Assembly (NCBI GenBank): GCA_963783175.1
Contig: CAWANG010000051.1
Span: 62,001-126,000 of the forward strand
Direction of reading: 5' to 3'
Origin: Roseiarcus sp963783175
GTDB taxonomy: Bacteria; Pseudomonadota; Alphaproteobacteria; Rhizobiales; Beijerinckiaceae
Length of the DNA: 64,000 nucleotides
The notes under the pieces were generated by a model, which was given only the letters and a program-made list of their open reading frames with translations, was not told the DNA's origin and made no database searches. This document shows positions 18,518 to 28,530 of the stretch, piece after piece (the stretch's first letter is position 1; each line of letters opens with the position of its first letter). The translations under genes and the position numbers were made by a program.

Positions 18518-20174
18518 TATGCGACCTCCACCAACTCGCCGGTCTTCCGTAGCCATCCTCGGTCAAATTCGTCCGAAAGCTGCTTATAAAAGTCAACCAG
18601 TGAGAGATCGGCAGCTCGATACAATTGTTCGACGTTTGTCATTCCCCCGAATTCCTTCAATTTGCTGGCTAAGTAGGGCTTGCCCTTCACGTCTATATCG
18701 ATGCGGTTCTTCGGCATTGCGGGCTTATTGGTCGGAATGGCGATTTCGGATCGAGACTTGCGTTGTTCGGATTTCGGGAATGTGGCTCTCTCTACCGGAA
18801 TTGGGTCGAAAATTGTCGCAGCGGGTTCGTCGCCTGGTTCTTGCGGGACCAACTCCCCTCGAAAGGCTTTCGCCAGAATGGCCTGGTCGAGCCTTGGCAG
18901 CAGCCGTGAGGCATTCGCGTGTTCGGCGGCGACGCGGTCAAGCCAAACGAATGCGGTCTCAATTCTGCGCACTATTTCATCTTGTTCTGCAGTTGGTGCC
19001 CAGGGGATCGGCATTTCGGACATCGATCCTACATTGAAATGTTGTTGTGCGACCCCGACTTGCGCGTCGCGAACAATTGACTTCGCAAACTCACTATTCA
19101 TGTAAAAGGCTGCATAGTGAGGATTTTGCAGAAGGAATTAGTCGTCCAATAACTAAATCAGAGCAGTTTGAGTAGGCTAGGCTTTTTGGCACAACAGCAG
19201 CTACGCCGGGCTCACCGGTTCTTACGACTACCAAGTCACCGGGCCTCAGGCGTGATTTCAATAATTCCCTATCAAAGGCCTCATCTATAAAAACCGTGTT
19301 GGAGTCCCACTCAATATTATTTGGTTTGATATTGAGAGTGGCAAAAAAGGAATTCCCTTCTTGACGTACCTATCTTTCATTGGGCCAACATGCCCAACGG
19401 TCAGGTCCCAGGCGCAGTCCTCAAACGTAATCCATCCCATGGGAGGTATCGCGGGGAGTATGGGCACTATGCCTGTGACGCTGCGGTTCTTACCCTTCGG
19501 TTGGATTTCGGCTTTGGCTCGCTCAGCGTCTCGTTCGTGGCGAACCTTTGCGCCGACGTTCTCGTTAACCGCCTCGCCAGTGTGCGTGAGCCTCCACTCC
19601 CGCGTCAGCTCGCCGCTAAAGGCTGCGCCGAGGATCGCCTCTCGGTATTTCAACACTAGGTTCGGAATTTTGCCCAACTGCTCCCACGCTCGAGCGATTT
19701 TCCCAGCAAAGCTGTCGAGTTTCGCTACAATGAGGCGCTGCTCGGCTAGAGGTGGCTTTAGTACAGGCCAATTCGAGAGTGTTTGTTTATCCACCTGACG
19801 AAAGGTTGTCCCGGTTCCGGCGGCGTCAATTTCTGGTGCCAAGTGAATCAGAAGGTAGCGGAGCCAATTCGTGTCTGCGTTTGTAGGCCGAAAACCCGCC
19901 ACCCCTCGACCGAGACAAACCGAACGATCAGCAACAGCTACTTTTCCTATGGTTGCACGGATGCAGAAGATGATATCGTCGGTCTGCAACTTTCGTCGGT
20001 GTCGTAGTATAGCGGGAGGCAACCATCCTACCCGGGTCTTGATGCACCGCCGACTAGCGGGAGGCCGATGCCGTCGGTGTTCGTCGCCGTGCCGGGCGGC
20101 GATTGTCCCATGCTAGGGGTGGCTACACCGCTGAGGGTCGTTGCATGCCATCCCCGCGGCGGAGACACACTCAT
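18517..20174 (-). pseudogene. hsdS: Type I restriction specificity subunit, frameshifted
   Basis: Read from ATG 20174 (MSVSPPRGWHATTLSGVA), the S subunit runs through at least four frame changes: near 20035 (GGASRPG then a stop), near 19995, at a T run near 19345, and near 19120. The pieces show two target recognition domains, each followed by a conserved helix (PLAEQRLIVAKLDSF; PTAEQDEIVRRIETAF), as in normal HsdS. It would supply DNA sequence specificity to the HsdRMS complex. The start overlaps the hsdM stop. Most shifts are in short homopolymers, so sequence error is possible. Confidence 0.75.
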
Positions 20175-21660
20175 ATCAGTGCCTCTTGCTTATCACCCTC
20201 GACGGCTTTGTCAGCCTCCTCAAGCTCCTCGCTAACAGCTTCGATCTCATCCAACGCCGCCTCGAAGATGCCCCATGATCGCGGCGGCGATGTCCTCCGG
20301 CTCGGTCAAATGCTCTTCGGCTTCCGCCTCGGTGTCGCGAAGCCAGGCGATATCGAGATTGTCATTGCGCGCCTTGATCTCCTCGCGGGTGAAGCAGCGG
20401 AATCGGCCCTCCTCGCCCTGGTCTTTGCGCTTGGCCTTGCCGAGCGGATCAGTCGCCGAAGGCTTTCTCGAAATCCGCAAAGTCCGCGACGGTCAGCGGG
20501 CCGCGTCTTGCCGAAAGCGTCCATTGATTGCGCATGTCATAAACCCAGACGCCTTTGGTGTTGGCCTTGTCGGTCTTGCCGCGCGTGAAAAACAGGACGT
20601 TCGTCTTCACGCCCTGCGCATAAAAGATACCGGTCGGCAGCCGAAGGATCGTATGGAGGTCGCAGAGCTCCATCATCCAGGTGCGCAGTCGTCGGCCAAC
20701 GTTGTCTTCGAACAGCACGTTATCGGGCACAACAACGCCGCGCGGCCTCCGGGCTTCAGGGCTCGAACGATGTGCTCAACGAAGGCGAGCTGCTTGTTCG
20801 AGGTGTCGGCAGTGATCGAAAAATCGGCGCGGGTCGGGCGACCGCCGCCTTTCTTGGTGCCGAAGGGCGGATTCGTCAGGATGAGGTCGGCTTTCCGCAG
20901 CGTCTCACCGTCGGGCGAAGGGTATCACCGCATTCCACGCCGCTCTCGATGCCATGCAGCATGAGATTCATCAGGCAGAGCCGATGCGTGTCAGGGACCA
21001 GTTCAAGCCCGACGAAGGCATTGTGCTGTCTGAAAGAAGACTTGCTGCCTTCGGCAGTTTGAAGAGGTCGTCAGTGCTGATCCTTAATGTAGCGATCGGC
21101 GGCAACGAGAAACCCGCCGGTGCCGGCCGCCGGGTCCTGGATGATTTCGCCGGGCTGCGGCTTCATCAGCCGAACGATGCAGTCGATCAAGGGCGCGGCG
21201 TGAAATATTGCCCTGCTCCGGATTTTTTCTCGGCGGCATTCTTTTCAAGCAAGCCCTTCGTAGAGATTGCCAAGCCCTTCTTCGCGCGCGGAAAACCAAT
21301 CGAGCTTGTCGATGCGCATCGGTGAGCGCTTTGAGGTTGGTTGGCTTGCGCAAGCTTGGTTTGCGCATCGGTGAAGATGGCGAGCGACAGTCGTCCTTGT
21401 CCTTCGGATTGCCAAGATCGAGCAAGCAGGCGCTTGTAATACTCGAGCTGTTCGAGCCCTTCGCGCTTGGCCAGCTCGCTCCAGCGATAGCCTTCGGGCA
21501 GACGTCTTCCCTGCCCGGTTTCGGCCAGCATTTTGAGAAACAGAAGAAACGTCAGCTCGGTGACATAATCCGTATACGTGATGCCGTCGTCCCGCAGGAC
21601 ATTGCAGAGATTCCAGAGTTTCGCGACGATGTCGCGCGTGGTCGCCGTTTCAGCCGTCAG
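20171..21660 (-). pseudogene. hsdM: Type I DNA methyltransferase subunit, frameshifted
   Basis: N-terminal segment TTRDIVAKLWNLCNVLRDDG then LTFLLFLKMLAETG is typical of HsdM; GAGQYFTPRPLIDCIV is the SAM-binding entry; DNVLFEDNVGRRLR and NVLFFTRGKTDK follow in other frames. Several changes of frame split it, and the C-terminus is EEADKAVEGDKQEALI. Its stop overlaps hsdS (ATGA at 20171-20174) and its start region overlaps the end of hsdR near 21657. The start codon is uncertain: a CTG stands where ATG would be expected. Confidence 0.75.
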
Positions 21661-24600
21661 GCTGCGCTTCTTCCATATTTCTTCGTTGATATCGCCGAGC
21701 AGGCTTTCGAGCTTTCCGTCGAAAACCTTGTTCAGTCGCTTGAAATCCACCATCGCAGCGGAAAGGCTCTTCGTCAATGGCGGCGCGATCAACGACCAAT
21801 TCCTGCAGGAGTTGCTCCTCGATGCGCTTCAACCATTTGCGCTGCACTTCAGTCCAGGTTCCGCGGCTCTCAGATCTTGCGCATGCGCCTTGCGCACGCG
21901 AACATCAAAGGGCTTAAGCGCGTCGCCAAGAGCGGCCTGACGCACAAAGCCGATGATCTGAGGCGGCGATGTCTTCGTTCTTTGCATCGGCACCAGGCGC
22001 GTACGAAGGCTGTATCCGGAATATCCCTGCTGTCGAGTTCCAGCCGCAACTCGCTTCAGTTCCGCTCGCGTGAGATCGCGCGGGCGCTGCACGACGACGG
22101 TTGAGCGCCGCAATCTTGTTGACGTTGTCTTGCACAAAGCTCGTGAAGCTGTCGAGAAAATCTTCAGGCTTTTGAGCCGTCGCCATAACCGCGCGTGACG
22201 GCTGACAATTTGATCCGGATGATGCGAAATCGGAATCAGCGCAGGCCGTGCCTGTCGGGGTCCCAATCGAGGATGCGGCCAAGGCTCGGGCGTTCCTTGA
22301 CCCACGTGGCCAAGTCAGCCGGCGCGCCGGCTGCGAGATGCGCTTAAGCGTGGCCTCGGGCGTTTCGCCGGCTTCCGCCTCGATAGCGCTGCCGCGCCTC
22401 GTCGTAGAGCTTCGGCTGAGTTTGCGCCGCCATTTGACAAGGATCTGATCGCGCATCGCGTCGCGGTGCTCCTCGTCGGTGACGCTGATCAATTCCTGAA
22501 AAAGTTGTTCGAAGCGATAGCGTCGGATTAACCACGACCGGCTTCATATCGGTGAGGTTTTGCAAGATGCGGATAGAGATCGACGGCATCGAAGATGCGG
22601 AAGGTCTCTTTGCCGATCTCGGGGCATTGCCGCGTGGCGCGACCAAGCATCTGCTCGTAGAGGATGCGGCTGTTGACCCGGCGGAGGAAGACGAGGTTCT
22701 CGATCCTGGGCACGTCAATGCCGGTGGTCAGAAGATCGACGGTAACGGCGATCTTCGGGCAAGGCGTCATTGCGATAGGAACGGATCAGCTTGCCGACCC
22801 GGTCGACACTGCCGGTAATCTTTGCGAATGGCCGCGTCTTCGATCTCGCCATAGCGGCCTTGCAAGGCTTTCTTGATTTGCGTCGACAACGATATCGGCA
22901 TGGGCGTCGGTGACGGCGAAGATCAGCGTTTTGCCGGGCAAGTTCGGGTCGATGTGCCTGGCCAGTTCCTCGGCGACGACCCGGTTGAATTCCTCGGTGA
23001 TGACCTGCTTGTTGAACTTCATCGACTTCGAAACGTGATCTCGTCGGGAGCGTGGGCGAGGTCGACTTGCCGGTGCGCGTGTCGAAGCAGTTCGATCTGT
23101 TCGCCCTTTCTGGAATTTGATCCCGGCCCGGCGTGAGCGCGGTCTTGATCTGGACCGGCGGCTCATGATCGATGAGATAGCCGTCGATCACGGCCTCGCG
23201 GTAGGAATAGTTGAAGATCGGCTCACCGAAGATTTGCACGGTGTGCAGCGCCGGCGTCGCCGTAAGGCCGATCTTCACCGCGTCGAAGTACTCCAGCACG
23301 CGGCGGTATTTCGAGATGTAGTCGTCCTGGATGCGGAAGTTAAGTTCGGCGTCGGACATCTCGCGGTCAAGCAGATAGCCGCGATGGCACTCATCAACGA
23401 CCATCAGGTCGTACTGATCGACGGGCGGCGCGTCGGAATCGTTCTGCCGTGAAGAGAACGCGCTTCACAAGCCCCTGGATGGTGCAGATATGAACCTTGG
23501 TCTCGGAATCGGGCGTCAACGTCATCGAGACCCTTAAGACCGAAGATATCGGCGAAGGTCTTGCACGCTCACGACCGTGGTCGAGCTGAATTCCCCGTCG
23601 GCCTGCTCCCCGAGCGCGTTGCGGTCGACGACGAAGCAGACCCGCCGAAATCGCTTCGCCGCCAGCAGCCGATACAGCATCGCGATCGCGAGCTTCGTCT
23701 TGCCGGTACCGGTCGCCATAGCGAGCAGCATCTTGCGCCGATCGGCCGCCAAGCGCTTCTCAACTTCTTCAATGGCGCGCTTCTGATAAGGCCGGAGCGG
23801 AAAGCCAAAATCGAACGGCATGGCTTTAAGATCGGCCTCCGCTGCTTCCCCATCGATTTCGAGCTGCCCTTCAAGGCCGTCCGGCGTCGGCCAGTCGCAA
23901 GGGCGCGGCGGTGATTGGTCGGCTTGCGAGCGTCGCGGAACCAGATGCCGCTCTCGGTTTCGATCTGCTTGAGGTAGGGGCGACCGTTGGAGGAGAAGAG
24001 GAACGGCACGCGGAACGCGTCCCACGGTCCGCCGGCGGCTCCGCCAGCGTCGAACGGAAATCCGCGCGCGTAGCGCTGCGCCTGGTCGATTGAGGCGGAG
24101 ACATTCTTGTGCTTGCGCTTCGCCTCGACCACGCCAATACAGCGTCAGTCCGACGAAAAGAGCATAATCGGCCGGGCCGTCTTGGTCGGCCATTCGGCGA
24201 TCGCCATGGCGCGGCCCTTGGTCGGTCTCGCGCCGGCGGCGTAGCGTAGCGTCGTAGTGTCCGCATCCCAGCCTCGATCGCGAAGCTGCTGATCGACGAT
24301 CTGCCGCGTCGCGGCCTCGTCGAGGTCGATCTGCTTGGCCGCTTCCTCGCCGGTCTGGATGAATTCCAGAATATTGGCGCGGAGGCGGTTTGGGGGTCCG
24401 TTGCAACGATGCGAGGCGCGCAGACAGAGTCTGCTTCTCGCGCTCGGCATCCTGAGCCAATTGCTCCCATGTCGCGCGATCGTCGGCTTCTTGGCGAGCG
24501 CGTTCCTCGGCGCTCTGTCGGGCGCGAGCATGCTCGTCGGCAATGAAGCTGGGCTCGCTCTGCCGCCGATTTGCTGGCGAGCAATTCCGCTCTGAGCCGA

Positions 24601-25061
24601 TCTAATTCGGCGCGGATCGGAGCGGCGGCGTCTTCCGGTGCGGCCGGCGGCTGGAAGGGACCGGCGACAAATTTCGGGTCTTTGCCATAGGTCCGATGAA
24701 ACCAGATGCCGGCTTGTCGCGCGTATTTCAGGGCGTTTAAGGCTTCGGCTGTCGTGCCGCCGGCTCCATGACTGGCGCGATTTCCAAGGATGCGGATCTC
24801 GTGGAAAAGATCGGCGACTTGGGAGGGAAGCAATCGCTCGAACTTCAGGCGACGCAGTAAGTCGGCCTGGGATTCCTCGCCTGGCTGAAGCAGCCCAGTC
24901 TTGGCGGCGATCAGCTGAGCGAGAAGCTCGCCGAACTGCCGCAGCTTGATGAGACAGGTGTTGGGATCGTCGTGAAAATAGCGCTCGGCAAGCGCGCCCA
25001 AGCGCACGAGCTGAATGTCGTGCTGGCTGAGGAAAGCGAAATTGCTTGGGCCTACGGGCAT
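21657..25061 (-). pseudogene. hsdR: Type I restriction endonuclease subunit, many frameshifts
   Basis: Begins MPVGPSNFAFLSQHDIQL at 25061. In order, but in changing frames, come a DUF4145-like N-terminus, a coiled coil, the nuclease core ending VVEAKRKHKN (about 24125), Walker A ATGTGKTKLA (about 23710), VVDECHRGY (about 23395), GLTATPALHT, the helicase motif LLTTGIDVP with LGRATRQCPE, and the EcoEI-type end KRLNKVFDGKLESLL. The segments are well conserved, yet at least eight frame changes separate them. It would cut DNA after translocation by HsdRMS. As written it cannot make a full protein. Confidence 0.8.
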
Positions 25062-25099
25062 CGCAATTGACTATAGCAAATCAAAAACGGACTTTGTCG

Positions 25100-26202
25100 C
25101 TATATTTTTGGCGTTGTGGTCATCGCCACAACCATTCGCGCCAGTTGCGGATTGAGCCTGCAAACGCCATCGCTGCGAATAGTGAAATCCGCCGGATCGA
25201 AGACCGTCGCCTTGACGAAATCCAGGACAGCGCGATCACTTTTGGCCGCTCCGGCTCCATGAGGTCGAAAACGAATTTCGACGATCCGTCGCTGCCCTCG
25301 TGCATGACGCCGATGGTCGGGTCGTAGCCGTCGGCAATCGCCTTGATCCGAAGCTCGCTTTCGAGCGCGGCATAGGCGTAATTCAATATCGCATTGACCG
25401 GGTGCGCCGCATTGCGATTGCCGGCCAAATGAAATGGCGAAGAACGCATGCCAATAGAGTGCCAATTGTCTGGAATTGGCCTGCGGCTCGTGCCTCGCCA
25501 TTTAATCGGAATGCCGTCCCAACTGCGAAAATAGGCTGCGGCGCAATTGGCCTCCAAACCGCGCAATTCGGTAATTGTTTCGGGCGGATTATCGTCAAGC
25601 CGGGAAAGGGCCGAATAGGCCGCTTTCATTGCCCGCTCCCATTTGTCGGAGCGGCGAATTGATTTTTCGAGCGTGATAATGCTCGCTTCGATTTTCTTTG
25701 TAATAATCGACCGGCAAAATTCATTTCTTTGGGCCGGATTTCCGCGGGTTTCCAATTGCCAACGCACCCGAAAAGGATTGGCTGAATATCCCGACGCGCC
25801 GGCGACGCAGACAATATCGCCTTTCCAATCAATTCGGATAAGGCTGACTTTTTGCTCGGCGAGCCACGATAGGACATCAAAGGAAATGCTGCCGCTGCCG
25901 TCCAGGAGGACTAATCCGCTCGGGCAAATCGGCGTCGCGGGGGAAAAACAAATAGGTCTCCCGTGTCTGCGGATAATGGTGAGGCCATTTTGAATTTCGA
26001 GCGCGCCGCCATGAATGCGGAGCGAGACGCCGTGGCCGGCGAGGATCAAGCGGATTGCGGCTTTGCGCGTTTGGTGCGCCGAACGGATCGCCTTCTCCAA
26101 CGCGGCTTCGCCACAACTCGCAGCGGCTCGCCCAAGCGCTCCTCGGAAGGGCGGACCGCTTGCGCGGCCACGGTGGCGATTTTTGGTTGCGATTGATTTC
26201 AT
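25100..26202 (-). pseudogene. cas1: Solo Cas1 integrase/endonuclease, one frameshift near the end
   Basis: A Cas1-family protein of about 360 residues. The catalytic metal ligands are visible: Glu217 in LRGLEANCAAAYF, His301 in DPTIGVMHEG and Asp313 in FVFDLMEPERP; the N-terminal beta domain shows VLLDGSGSISFDVLSWL. One missing base near 25255 throws off the last 45 residues, which continue in the next frame (DRAVLDFVKATVFDPADF to the stop at 25100). No Cas2, effector gene or CRISPR array is seen nearby, so this is a stand-alone Cas1 of the kind found in some Rhizobiales or in casposon-like elements. It lies 38 nt before hsdR on the same strand. Confidence 0.8.
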
Positions 26203-26300
26203 GCGCGCCCCGAATTGCGCGAGATATTCCCCAGCTCGACTTTAATTCCAATTGCAATTGGAAAGCCAGCTTTTTCGTGAGGGTTCGCTCGACACTTCGC

Positions 26301-27257
26301 CTATTTGCCAGGCCTGATTTTATAGGTCACTCTCCGAAATTCTGGACCCCTTAAACTCGGGTCGGAATTCCTCAATTCCAGGAATTTTCGAGCGCCAATT
26401 GCGGCGGTCAGGAACAATTGCGCCATTGCGTCGAGGTCGTGAAATTTCTCTCGGCTACGCTGCTGCACAAGCGCCCAAACCAAAATCATCCCCGCGTGGG
26501 TATTCCGGTCCGCTCGCTCCAACATCGCCGCACGCCGCAAGCCGAAGGCGTCTTTGGCGAGTGCGCGATCGAACGCGTGGGACGCTTCCGTGATTGAATG
26601 CAGAAGCCCAAGCAAAGACCTTGCGACGCTCCGCAGATACTCAGGGTCGATCCGATTGAGATATTGGCTCAGAGAGACCCCTTCGAGCGGCTCGAACGTC
26701 GCCTGAAGGATCGGGGAATAGTCGTTGGGCAGGATAGGACCGACCCCGTCGATCGTGTCAGTTCGAGCCGGTTTGAAGCCAAGCGCAACATCCATCGCTC
26801 GCTCGTCTTCGAGGCGCTCATTGTTTTCGAGCTCCTGCTGCGAGGAAATCGTCGTGAAAGTCCCTGTGGCCATGCTGGCGATTTCGTTCATGACAGCTGC
26901 GAAACGCTGTGGTCCTAAGTCTTCCTGACCGCTTGAAAAATCGGTTTGAGGTCTTGGCTTTGAACGCGCTTGGATCATCTGGTCGATTTGTCCGTCGACA
27001 AACTCGTCCGATGCCTGCGCCTGGCGGAACGCTCTGGCGCACTTGTCGAAGTGCTTTGGCCATGAACTTGAAGACACCGAACCAGCACTGACGCCCGACG
27101 TCGCGCCCCTCCACCAAAGCCGCCAGCCGATTTCGTCAAGGTCGAGGTTCTGCCGCCGCATATGCGCGATCTCGATGGCCTGCTCGACGGTTCCATCGGG
27201 ATAGAGATGGGCTACGCGTCCCTTTCCCTGCCCCACCCGGGACGGTCCCCACGGCAC
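26301..27257 (-). CDS. Hypothetical protein with MerR-like N-terminus
   Basis: At least 318 residues from a GTG at 27257. The opening (GQGKGRVAHLYPDGTVEQAI, then DLDEIGWRLWWRG) resembles the winged-helix part of MerR-like DNA-binding proteins of unknown function. Homologous-looking sequence (DWRSEELVLTEQEV) is found further upstream in another frame to about 27400, so the true 5' end was probably longer and has been split by a frameshift. It lies 98 nt ahead of cas1 on the same strand and may be its operon partner. Function unknown. Confidence 0.5.
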   Translation of the reverse strand: MPWGPSRVGQGKGRVAHLYPDGTVEQAIEIAHMRRQNLDLDEIGWRLWWRGATSGVSAGSVSSSSWPKHFDKCARAFRQAQASDEFVDGQIDQMIQARSKPRPQTDFSSGQEDLGPQRFAAVMNEIASMATGTFTTISSQQELENNERLEDERAMDVALGFKPARTDTIDGVGPILPNDYSPILQATFEPLEGVSLSQYLNRIDPEYLRSVARSLLGLLHSITEASHAFDRALAKDAFGLRRAAMLERADRNTHAGMILVWALVQQRSREKFHDLDAMAQLFLTAAIGARKFLELRNSDPSLRGPEFRRVTYKIRPGK

Positions 27258-27566
27258 ATGAGGCCTCGTTCGCGCCAGTTTTCGAACGGGACCGCGGATC
27301 GGAAACCCTGCGGCCGCTAGTCCGCTCCAGCACTTCTTGTTCGGTGAGCACCAGCTCCTCCGAGCGCCAATCGTGCAGAGCTCTTACAACTCGGCGTCCG
27401 AACCCCGTTTTGCTGTTTGGGCGCGCGCGACCCTCGCGCCAACGATTCGCAATCCCGCGTTCGTCCAAAACAGCGAGCGGCTCAATGAAACCGGGAAAGA
27501 TGATGCCAGATCGACCGTGCCGATAGGCGGTGGTCCCTGCGCTCCGCTCGCAAACGGAGAGGCACG

Positions 27567-28155
27567 ATGGCCAAGCGCCGAGAGAGACTACAGAAAGGAA
27601 TATGCCCGCCGCATCGCGCGGGGAGCCCAGAAGGGCTTGAGCCGCTCGGCGGCGCGCGGCCATCCGCGGGCCGGGGAGCGAGCGAAGCCCGCAACGCGGC
27701 GCGCAATCGACCCCGACAGCCGGGAGGAGCTGGCGCTCAAGATGATGCGTCGCGGGCGCTCGCTCCGCGATGCAGCGTCGCATTACCAGCTCAGCCAGGA
27801 GCGCTTGCGCGCTTACGTCAAGGAGCAGACGGAGGCCCGGCGCGAAGGCCGCAAATGGACGATCATCGACCGGCGCACCCGGCAGTTTCCGTTCTACTCG
27901 GATGGGCGCGTCGTCACGCCGTCGATGAGCCTCGACGAGACGTCCAAGGCCGGCCGCTACATGCAGGCGGTAAAGCGGTTTCTGCGAACGGCGACAGCCG
28001 ACTTCCTCGCGCCGTTCGCGGGCAAGGGCGTCCGCGACCTCAACGGAAAGTTCCATCCGTTCGAGCTCGATGAAAACACCCTCTACGAACTCGATCATCG
28101 CGACGAGGCGGTGATCCCCGAACTATATCGGATCAGCGAAAGGACCGCGTCATGA
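27567..28155 (+). pseudogene. Helix-turn-helix hypothetical, frameshift near start
   Basis: ATG at 27567 reads MAKRRER and then, after one base shift, DYRKEYARRIARGAQKGL. The body has LKMMRRGRSLRDAASHYQLSQERLRAYV, a likely helix-turn-helix, and a C-terminal domain of unknown kind (FPFYSDGRVVTPSMSLDET). Its stop overlaps the HNH gene start (ATGA at 28152), so it is first in a three-gene HTH-HNH-PolB operon. The protein might act as a regulator or DNA-binding accessory factor of that unit. Confidence 0.45.
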
Positions 28156-28530
28156 CGCCCATGGAACGAGAGCTTCACCGCGCCGCGGTGAAGAACAAGA
28201 AGGAACGACTGGCCGGCATCCACAACGAGGTCTGCATCGGGTGCGGATGCGACCTCGCGGAGGGCAAGGAGGACGATCACATGATCGGCCGCAAGCATGG
28301 CGACCTCGTTTGGCCCCTTTGCGTGCCGATTGTCACCACAAGCGCTCCGAGCTCCAGCGCGAGGAGCCGCCGCCGACCGACAATCCGCGCAACGTCTGGA
28401 GGTCATCGGCCGGTGGCTCTTGTCGGTCGCGGAATATTTTGAGCTTATGTGCGAGACGTTCAGGCGATTCGGGGAATACCTGATCGAACTCGCCAGGCAG
28501 GGCTATGGGGCCGAGCTCAAGCTTCCATGA
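28152..28530 (+). pseudogene. HNH nuclease, two frameshifts
   Basis: Starts MTPMERELHRAAVKNKK. A zinc-type HNH reads CIGCGCDLAEGKEDDH, then WPLC and, in the next frame, DCHHKRSELQ, giving paired Cys-x2-Cys and the central His. The C-terminal part (VIGRWLLSVAEYFELM) is in a third frame and ends at 28530. It overlaps both neighbours. HNH nucleases next to family B polymerase and Cas1 are part of the usual casposon gene set; a separate defence or restriction role is also possible. Confidence 0.6.

Noticed and set aside
25061..26300. CRISPR array near cas1
   Set aside because: I looked for short regularly spaced repeats on both sides of cas1 and saw none.
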